The notes beneath the pieces are model-generated. The model made no database searches. It saw only the letters and a program-made list of their open reading frames with translations, and had not been told where the DNA came from. Position numbers and translations under genes: made by a program. This document shows, piece after piece, positions 1 to 4,651 of a stretch of DNA of 10,280 bases. Position 1 is the first letter of the stretch. Each line of letters begins with the position of its first letter. This DNA is from Burkholderiaceae bacterium. Its GTDB lineage: Bacteria; Pseudomonadota; Gammaproteobacteria; Burkholderiales; Burkholderiaceae_C. The stretch covers positions 2,074-12,353 of the forward strand of contig JALRAA010000012.1 in assembly GCA_023262645.1 (NCBI GenBank), written 5' to 3'.

Positions 1-87
1 GCAAAAAACGCACCAAACAGGAAGGCGAATCAACGGGCATCGAGCCATGGTCAATAAAAAAAGCGCTGTAGAGAAAATCCACTTAGA

Positions 88-93
88 TATACT
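88..93 (+). promoter_or_regulatory. Putative sigma-70 -10 element of the metX operon
   Basis: The hexamer TATACT differs from the TATAAT consensus at one position and lies in an AT-rich stretch. Transcription starting about 7 nt downstream would begin near position 100, immediately before the first base of the riboswitch P1 stem at 101. That register supports the assignment. No convincing -35 hexamer is visible 16-18 bp upstream, so the promoter may be weak or activator-dependent. Inference from motif and position only. Confidence 0.5.
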
Positions 94-98
94 GAACG

Positions 99-152
99 AC
101 AGCGCCGATTTGCCACCGCTTGCGGGCGCTTTAATAAATTCAGCTAAACACG
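99..152 (+). promoter_or_regulatory. SAM-II (metA-type) riboswitch aptamer
   Basis: The RNA matches the compact H-type pseudoknot of SAM-II riboswitches in order and spacing. P1 pairs AGCGCC (101-106) with GGCGCT (125-130). Directly after the 5' strand is the conserved GATTT (107-111), then CC pairs and TTGC (120-123) in the loop. After P1 comes the A/T-rich linker TTAATAAATT (131-140) and the signature AGCTAAA (142-148). P2 can form as G122-C144, C123-G143 and U120-A146, leaving U121 opposite U145 where the ligand-binding pair sits in known structures, with weak added pairing of C117-G118 to C151-G152. SAM-II aptamers bind S-adenosylmethionine and usually mask the ribosome binding site of metX/metA-type genes, so the location in front of metX fits. 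Unlike textbook members, no GG-rich Shine-Dalgarno follows GCTAAA; the leader ATG at 155 does. Recognised by eye, not by a covariance model. Confidence 0.87.
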
Positions 153-154
153 TC

Positions 155-196
155 ATGCCAAAAGCTTGCGTTTTAGCAAGATTGAAATTGACATGA
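155..196 (+). CDS. Possible 13-codon leader ORF coupling the riboswitch to metX
   Basis: An ATG seven bases after the riboswitch AGCTAAA signature opens a short frame encoding MPKACVLARLKLT. It ends in a TGA at 194-196 that overlaps the metX ATG at 193 as ATGA. A small hairpin (CTTGC 165-169 with GCAAG 176-180) lies inside it. Neither this ATG nor the metX ATG has a recognisable Shine-Dalgarno sequence. A plausible reading is that SAM binding blocks initiation at 155 and that metX is translated by termination-reinitiation. The peptide is not rich in methionine codons, so classical attenuation is not suggested. An overlap of this kind can occur by chance, and there is no homology evidence, so the ORF is tentative. 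Confidence 0.35.
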   Translation: MPKACVLARLKLT

Positions 197-1323
197 CATT
201 CGCAGCCACACCACAGACCATGCACTTTGACCAGCCCTTGTCTCTCAAGGGTGGCGGGGTATTGAGTGCGTACCAATTGCAATTCGAAACCTATGGCCAG
301 TTGAATGCCAAGCGCGACAACGCTGTGCTGATATGCCACGCGTTGAACGCGTCGCACCATGTTGCGGGCTACTACGAGGGCCAAGAAAAAAGCACGGGCT
401 GGTGGGACAACATGATTGGGCCGGGCAAGCCGGTCGACACAAACCGGTTTTTTGTGATTGGTGTCAACAACCCAGGGTCATGCTTTGGCTCTACTGGCCC
501 CATGCATATCAACCCTGAAACCCAGCAGGTGTATGGCGCGGATTTTCCGGTGGTCACGGTTGAGGATTGGGTGAATGCGCAAGCGCGTTTGCTCGACGCC
601 CTGGGAATACAGCGGTTGGCCGCTGTCATGGGTGGCAGTTTGGGCGGTATGCAGGCCTTGAGTTGGAGCTTGCAATACCCCGATCGGTTGCAGCATGCGG
701 TGGTGATCGCCAGCGCCCCCAATTTGAACGCAGAAAACATCGCGTTCAACGAAGTCGCTCGGCGTGCCATCACCACCGATCCGGATTTCCATGGCGGCCA
801 TTTTTATGCGCACGGTGTCGTGCCGAAAAGAGGGCTGCGCATCGCCCGCATGCTCGGACACATCACCTATTTGAGTGATGATGTGATGAATACCAAATTT
901 GGGCGCGCCTTGCAGTCAGGCGATGTGTTCAAGTACAGCACGCAAGAAATCGAGTTTCAGATCGAAAGTTATTTGCGCTACCAAGGCGACAAGTTCAGCG
1001 AGTACTTTGACGCTAACACCTATTTACTGATCACTCGCGCGCTCGATTACTTTGACCCTGCCTGCGCACACGGCGGTGACTTGACCAAAGCATTGGCGAT
1101 TGCCCGTGCCAAATTTTTGCTGGTGAGTTTCACCACAGACTGGCGTTTTGCGCCTGCGCGCAGCAGAGAAATGGTGCAAGCCTTGGTGGCCAACCAACGC
1201 GATGTCAGCTATGCAGAAATAGACGCGCCGCACGGACACGATGCATTTTTACTGGACGACCCGCGCTACCTCAAAGTGGTGCGTTCCTATTTTGAACGCA
1301 TTCAAACCAGGGAGACCGCATGA
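193..1323 (+). CDS. metX: Homoserine O-acyltransferase (acetyl- or succinyl-) MetX
   Basis: Transfers an acyl group from acetyl-CoA or succinyl-CoA to the hydroxyl of L-homoserine, the committed step of methionine synthesis; cytoplasmic. The 376-residue protein has the alpha/beta-hydrolase fold of the MetX family: the motif NNPGSCFGSTGP near residue 90, the nucleophile elbow GGSLGGMQ with Ser149, Asp316 in the TTDWRF segment, and His349 in GHDAFLLD, giving a complete Ser-Asp-His triad. The ATG at 193 is chosen because it gives the usual MTFAATPQTMHF-like N terminus; a TTG at 166 in the same frame would add nine atypical residues. No clear ribosome binding site precedes it, but a leader ORF stop overlaps it and a SAM-II riboswitch lies upstream. 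The TGA overlaps the metW ATG. Several betaproteobacterial MetX enzymes prefer succinyl-CoA, so the acyl donor is left open; family assignment is near certain. Confidence 0.97.
   Translation: MTFAATPQTMHFDQPLSLKGGGVLSAYQLQFETYGQLNAKRDNAVLICHALNASHHVAGYYEGQEKSTGWWDNMIGPGKPVDTNRFFVIGVNNPGSCFGSTGPMHINPETQQVYGADFPVVTVEDWVNAQARLLDALGIQRLAAVMGGSLGGMQALSWSLQYPDRLQHAVVIASAPNLNAENIAFNEVARRAITTDPDFHGGHFYAHGVVPKRGLRIARMLGHITYLSDDVMNTKFGRALQSGDVFKYSTQEIEFQIESYLRYQGDKFSEYFDANTYLLITRALDYFDPACAHGGDLTKALAIARAKFLLVSFTTDWRFAPARSREMVQALVANQRDVSYAEIDAPHGHDAFLLDDPRYLKVVRSYFERIQTRETA
1310..1314 (+). promoter_or_regulatory. Ribosome binding site of metW
   Basis: GGGAG lies five bases before the metW ATG at 1320, inside the 3' end of metX. 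It is one of the few clear Shine-Dalgarno sequences in this window and fixes the metW start at the ATGA overlap. Confidence 0.7.
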
Positions 1324-1919
1324 GCAACCACTGGATGATTGACACGGTGGCGGCCATGGTGCCGCCCGGCAGCCGTGTGTTGGACCTGGGATGCGGCGAC
1401 GGCGCCTTGCTGAGCCATTTGCAACAACACCATGGCTGCACGGGCTATGGCGTGGAAATCGATGATGCAAACGTCGCCGCGTGTGTCGCACGCGGTGTGA
1501 ATGTGATTCAACTCAACCTTGACCAAGGCTTGAGCATGTTTGCCGACCACAGCTTTGACGTGGTGCTGCAAATCGACACCTTGCAGCACTTGCGCAATGC
1601 CCAAACCATGTTGCTTGAAACATTGCGCGTGGGTCGCATGGGCATCGTCACTTTTCCCAATTTCGCGCATTGGTTCAACCGTCTCAGCGTGTTGACCGGA
1701 CGCATGCCGGTTACCAAGAAGCTGCCCTACCAGTGGTACGACACACCGAACATTCGTGTGGGCACGTTTGCCGACTTTGACGCCATGGTGGATGAATTGC
1801 AATTGACCAAGCTGCAAGCGTTTGGCTTGCAAGACCAAAACACCGTACGATGGTGGCCCAATCTCAGAGCAACCACTGCCGTGTTTCAACTCACAGCAGG
1901 ACAACCATCTACCGTATGA
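1320..1919 (+). CDS. metW: Methionine biosynthesis protein MetW
   Basis: A 199-residue protein of the MetW family, a small class I SAM-dependent methyltransferase fold. Motif I, VLDLGCGDG, spans residues 20-28 right after a short N-terminal helix, followed by an acidic YGVEID segment that would bind the SAM ribose. The conserved MetW stretches VLQIDTLQHLRN, VGRMGIVTFPNFAHW and RLSVLTGRMPVTKKLPYQWYDTPNIR (central part about residues 78-145) are all present. MetW is usually adjacent to metX and in several bacteria is needed for efficient homoserine acylation, but its chemical activity is not firmly settled. It starts inside the metX stop (ATGA) behind a good ribosome binding sequence, GGGAG at 1310-1314, and its own TGA overlaps the next gene's ATG. 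The three genes are therefore probably co-translated and share the upstream SAM control. Confidence 0.95.
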   Translation: MSNHWMIDTVAAMVPPGSRVLDLGCGDGALLSHLQQHHGCTGYGVEIDDANVAACVARGVNVIQLNLDQGLSMFADHSFDVVLQIDTLQHLRNAQTMLLETLRVGRMGIVTFPNFAHWFNRLSVLTGRMPVTKKLPYQWYDTPNIRVGTFADFDAMVDELQLTKLQAFGLQDQNTVRWWPNLRATTAVFQLTAGQPSTV

Positions 1920-2788
1920 GCAAGATTGCAGCACAGCACAGTTTTCACCATGAGGTCGCGCACACCGCCATAGACCATCACACCTTGGCGCGCTACAACT
2001 GGCCATTGCCAGAAGGGCCTGTCAAAGCGATCGTGCTGTTGGTGCACGGCTTAGGAGAACACATGGGGCGCTACCAGCATGTGGCTTTTGCTTTGCAACA
2101 AGCGGGCTATGCCGTGGTGGGCTATGACCATGTCGGACACGGTTTGTCCAGCGGTAAACGCGGCGATATCGATACCCCGTATCAATTGGTGGAGCATTTA
2201 CAGCGCATGGTCAGCGACATCACTTCCGAGCACCCGGCACTGCCGCTGGTGCTCTTGGGACACAGCATGGGTGGCCTGGTGGTGCAACGAGCTGCAGCCG
2301 CCCATCCTGCGTTGGCCGATGCCGTGGTCATGAGCTCACCGGCGTTGGCGGCGTTCACCAACCCGTTGCAAAAATTGTTGTTGGCGACCTTGCCGCAATG
2401 GTTGCCACACCTGTGTGTGGACAATGGTTTGAAACTCGAAGGATTGGCGCGAGACGCACAAGTGGTTCGCGATTACAAACACGACCGTTTGGTGCACCGG
2501 TTTATTTCGGCGTCGTTGGCGGCGTGGATCGTGCAAGAAGGTATTCAAGCGGTGCAACAAGCCGAGGCATGGCATGTGCCATCATTGCTCATGTATGCCG
2601 GTCAGGATAAATTGGTCAACCCGCAGGGCAGTGCTGAATTTTCTCAGCGAGCACCGGCAGACTTCTTGCAATCCCATTGTTTCAACGTCATGTACCACGA
2701 GATCTTCAATGACCCGGAAAAACACGTGGTGCTGCAAAAACTGATTGGCTGGCTAGACGCCCGCTATGCCGCAAAGCAAAGCAACTGA
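1916..2788 (+). CDS. Alpha/beta hydrolase, monoacylglycerol lipase-like (Hydrolase_4)
   Basis: A 290-residue serine hydrolase of the lysophospholipase/monoacylglycerol lipase group. The oxyanion-region motif HGLGEHMGRY starts at His44, the nucleophile elbow GHSMGG carries Ser117, Asp231 sits in YAGQDKLVNP, and His270 in DPEKHVVL completes the triad. HG-x-GEH and the NDPEK-H pattern are typical of monoglyceride lipase-like enzymes, which cleave glycerol or lysophospholipid esters, but the real substrate cannot be read from sequence. There is no signal peptide, so a cytoplasmic location is expected. The ATG at 1916 is preferred over an upstream ATG at 1850 inside metW because it gives the MSKIAAQ start and an ATGA overlap with metW. 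Its 3' end overlaps the convergent rsmE coding region by 25 bp. Its place in a methionine operon is unexplained; it may simply share the transcript. Confidence 0.9.
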   Translation: MSKIAAQHSFHHEVAHTAIDHHTLARYNWPLPEGPVKAIVLLVHGLGEHMGRYQHVAFALQQAGYAVVGYDHVGHGLSSGKRGDIDTPYQLVEHLQRMVSDITSEHPALPLVLLGHSMGGLVVQRAAAAHPALADAVVMSSPALAAFTNPLQKLLLATLPQWLPHLCVDNGLKLEGLARDAQVVRDYKHDRLVHRFISASLAAWIVQEGIQAVQQAEAWHVPSLLMYAGQDKLVNPQGSAEFSQRAPADFLQSHCFNVMYHEIFNDPEKHVVLQKLIGWLDARYAAKQSN

Positions 2789-3495
2789 GACAACACCACC
2801 AACGGCGCGGTTTCCGCCCGCAAGGTATGCGGCCCGAGAGACACTCGCATAAAACCTTGCGCAACCGCCATGGCCTCTTCCTCATCGGTCAAACCACCCT
2901 CGGGCCCACTCAAAATGCACAAATCGCCAGTGCGTGCCACTTCTTGCCAGGGGCGTGCAACCGATTGCAACGACAGCACAAGCGGCTGAACGGCCGTGTC
3001 GGGTTGCCGCTGCGACCACCATGCCGCCCAGGCCATCGGCGCATCAATGAAAGGAACGCGGTTTCTGCCCGATTGCGCACAGGCCGACTGTGCAATACCT
3101 TGCCAATGTTGTTGGCGTTTGAGCGCCCGATCACCGGCCAGTTTCAAAACCGTGCGTTGCGTCATCAGCGGCGTGATGCGTGACACGCCAAGCTCGGTGG
3201 CTTTCTCAACCAGCCAATCCATGCGCTCGTTCGCAGGCATGCCCATCACCAAGTGCGTGTGACGGTTGGCCTCTGTCGAGTCAGGCGCAAAAGACGCGAT
3301 TTGGACATCCACCGATTGCCGACCCATTTGCAGCACCTGCGCTTGGTAAGCGCCGCCTTCGCCGTTGAACAGCTCCAACCACATGCCCGGTTGCAATCGC
3401 AACACTTGTACATGCCGCACAGCCTCTTCGTCCAATGACAGCATGCTGCCAACCGGCAATGCGCCGCGCACAAACACACGCGTGTGGGCGCTCAT
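2764..3495 (-). CDS. rsmE: 16S rRNA (uracil1498-N3)-methyltransferase RsmE
   Basis: Methylates N3 of U1498 in the decoding region of 16S rRNA using SAM; cytoplasmic. At 243 residues it has the usual RsmE length. The N-terminal PUA-like part (residues 1 to about 70) contains HVQVLRLQPG and ELFNGEGG. The SPOUT methyltransferase domain follows, with ERMDWLVEKATELGV, then TQRTVLKL, SGPEGGLTDEE (GPEGG at residues 197-201) and the knot-forming C-terminal SLGPHTLRAETA (219-230). His223 occupies a position that is usually Arg in LGPR(I/V)LR, a small oddity. The ATG overlaps the stop of the upstream amgK (ATGA), so the two are probably co-translated. The coding end overlaps the convergent hydrolase gene by 25 bp and no terminator hairpin is visible between them. 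Family assignment is firm. Confidence 0.95.
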   Translation of the reverse strand: MSAHTRVFVRGALPVGSMLSLDEEAVRHVQVLRLQPGMWLELFNGEGGAYQAQVLQMGRQSVDVQIASFAPDSTEANRHTHLVMGMPANERMDWLVEKATELGVSRITPLMTQRTVLKLAGDRALKRQQHWQGIAQSACAQSGRNRVPFIDAPMAWAAWWSQRQPDTAVQPLVLSLQSVARPWQEVARTGDLCILSGPEGGLTDEEEAMAVAQGFMRVSLGPHTLRAETAPLVVLSQLLCFAA

Positions 3496-4601
3496 AGCCG
3501 CCCGAAAGAAAAACCTACCGGCGACGAGGTGTTTTCGATCTGGTCGATCAAGCGCAAGAGCGGAAATAATTCACGGTAGCGGCAGGCCGTGGCTCTCAAA
3601 TAAGCGATGAACCTCGGCGTATCGGCCAAATATTTGGGTTTGTGGTCACGCAGCGTCAAGCGCGCAAAAATGCCAGCCACTTTGAGATGGCGCTGCAAAC
3701 CCATCCATTCAACGGCTCTGTAAAAAGCGCCAAAGTCTTGGTGCCAATCTTCGAAATCCAGCAGGCCCAGTCGCCGTGCTTTTTCCCAATAACGCACGGT
3801 GACATCTAAACAGAAATCTTCGTCCCAGCTGATGAACGCGTCACGCATCAAGCTGGCGATGTCATAGGTGATCGGCCCATACACCGCGTCTTGGAAATCC
3901 AAGACACCCAGCGCAGCAGAATGGCTGACCATCAAATTGCGCGGCATGAAATCGCGATGAACAAACACTTGGGGGGCCGCCAAATTGTGCGCAATCACTT
4001 TGTCAAATGCTTGGTGAAGTGTGTTCCATTGGTCGGTGTTCAAATCGATTTGTTTGTGTTGCGCCACATACCATTCAGGAAACAACATGAGTTCACGGCG
4101 CAACAAAGCTTCGTTGTAGAGCGGGAGCAGTTCAGGGCGAGAGGCCTGTTGTAACAACACAAGAGCATCGGTGGCTTGGTTGAACAACGACGCGCGCAAC
4201 GGTGTGTCAGCATCCGCGAGCACGTGCATCATGGTGTGTGTGCCGAGGTCGTCAAGCAACATGAAACCATGTGGTTCATCCCAATGCAACACCTTTGGCA
4301 CCCGCAAACCTGCTTGTCCAAACAACTGGGCGATCTGCACAAAGGCGGGATTGTTCTCTTTGTCGGGCGGTGCATCCATCAGAATGCAACTGCCACCAGA
4401 CATCTGGGCACGAAAATAACGGCGGAAGCTGGCGTCAGCACTGGCAATCACCACACTGTCGGTCACCAATCCGTGGGAATCGGCCAAGGATTTCAACCAA
4501 CCCTCAAAGGCTATTTCACGTTGCGGGTCTTGCCAACCCAACGCATGGACTGCTGCTGATACTGCCGTTGCAGCGCTGGATGGGGGTAAGTGTGTGCTCA
4601 T
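3492..4601 (-). CDS. amgK: N-acetylmuramate/N-acetylglucosamine kinase AmgK-like phosphotransferase
   Basis: A 369-residue member of the aminoglycoside phosphotransferase (APH) kinase fold, of the AmgK type that phosphorylates the anomeric hydroxyl of MurNAc or GlcNAc when peptidoglycan fragments are recycled in the cytoplasm. Visible features: SADASFRRYFR near residues 55-65 and ILMDAPPDKENNPAF after it (N-lobe), LLDDLG as hinge, the catalytic loop HRDFMPRNLM with His215, Asp217 and Asn222, and the metal-binding DFQD at 235-238, followed by the AmgK-like VYGPITYDIASLMRDAFISW. Being divergent from lptD is the arrangement known for amgK in Pseudomonas and many betaproteobacteria, which strengthens the call. 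The usual partner murU is not downstream; rsmE takes that position through an ATGA overlap. The N terminus is somewhat long; the ATG at 4601 is the only reasonable start before the conserved region. Substrate is inferred from family. Confidence 0.88.
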   Translation of the reverse strand: MSTHLPPSSAATAVSAAVHALGWQDPQREIAFEGWLKSLADSHGLVTDSVVIASADASFRRYFRAQMSGGSCILMDAPPDKENNPAFVQIAQLFGQAGLRVPKVLHWDEPHGFMLLDDLGTHTMMHVLADADTPLRASLFNQATDALVLLQQASRPELLPLYNEALLRRELMLFPEWYVAQHKQIDLNTDQWNTLHQAFDKVIAHNLAAPQVFVHRDFMPRNLMVSHSAALGVLDFQDAVYGPITYDIASLMRDAFISWDEDFCLDVTVRYWEKARRLGLLDFEDWHQDFGAFYRAVEWMGLQRHLKVAGIFARLTLRDHKPKYLADTPRFIAYLRATACRYRELFPLLRLIDQIENTSSPVGFSFGRL

Positions 4602-4651
4602 GGATAATCCAAATTCTACAAACTGCGCCCGTTCTTGCGTTTATTTCCCCT
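4602..4651. promoter_or_regulatory. Compact divergent amgK/lptD intergenic region
   Basis: Only 50 bp separate the two start codons, so promoters for both directions must lie here or reach into the coding ends. A GATAAT at 4603-4608 on the + strand and a TAGAAT reading on the - strand (about 4612-4617) could be -10 elements, but neither has a good -35 partner. No clear sigma-E (GGAACTT/TCTGA) pair, as found upstream of some lptD genes, was seen. The role is inferred from gene layout. Confidence 0.4.

Noticed and set aside
1..48. Short open frame on the - strand from an ATG at 48 running off the left edge (MARCPLIRLPVWCVFC), possibly the start of a divergent gene.
   Set aside because: Only 16 codons are visible, there is no ribosome binding site and no recognisable family. 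It could be real but cannot be supported.
166..192. TTG start adding nine residues to MetX.
   Set aside because: The extension lacks family resemblance and a ribosome binding site, while the ATG at 193 gives the usual N terminus.
1302..2006. 234-codon antisense open frame over metW.
   Set aside because: It is opposite the well-supported metW, has low-complexity His/Gln-rich composition and no motif; a codon-bias shadow.
2804..2819. GCGG-TTT-CCGC mini-hairpin near the convergent gene ends, as a possible terminator.
   Set aside because: The stem is only four base pairs, lies within rsmE coding sequence and has no following T-run.
4271..4651. Upstream extension of the lptD frame by 127 codons.
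   Set aside because: It lies mostly antisense to amgK, which has clear kinase motifs, and would put the signal peptide in the middle of the protein. The start at 4652 explains the frame better.
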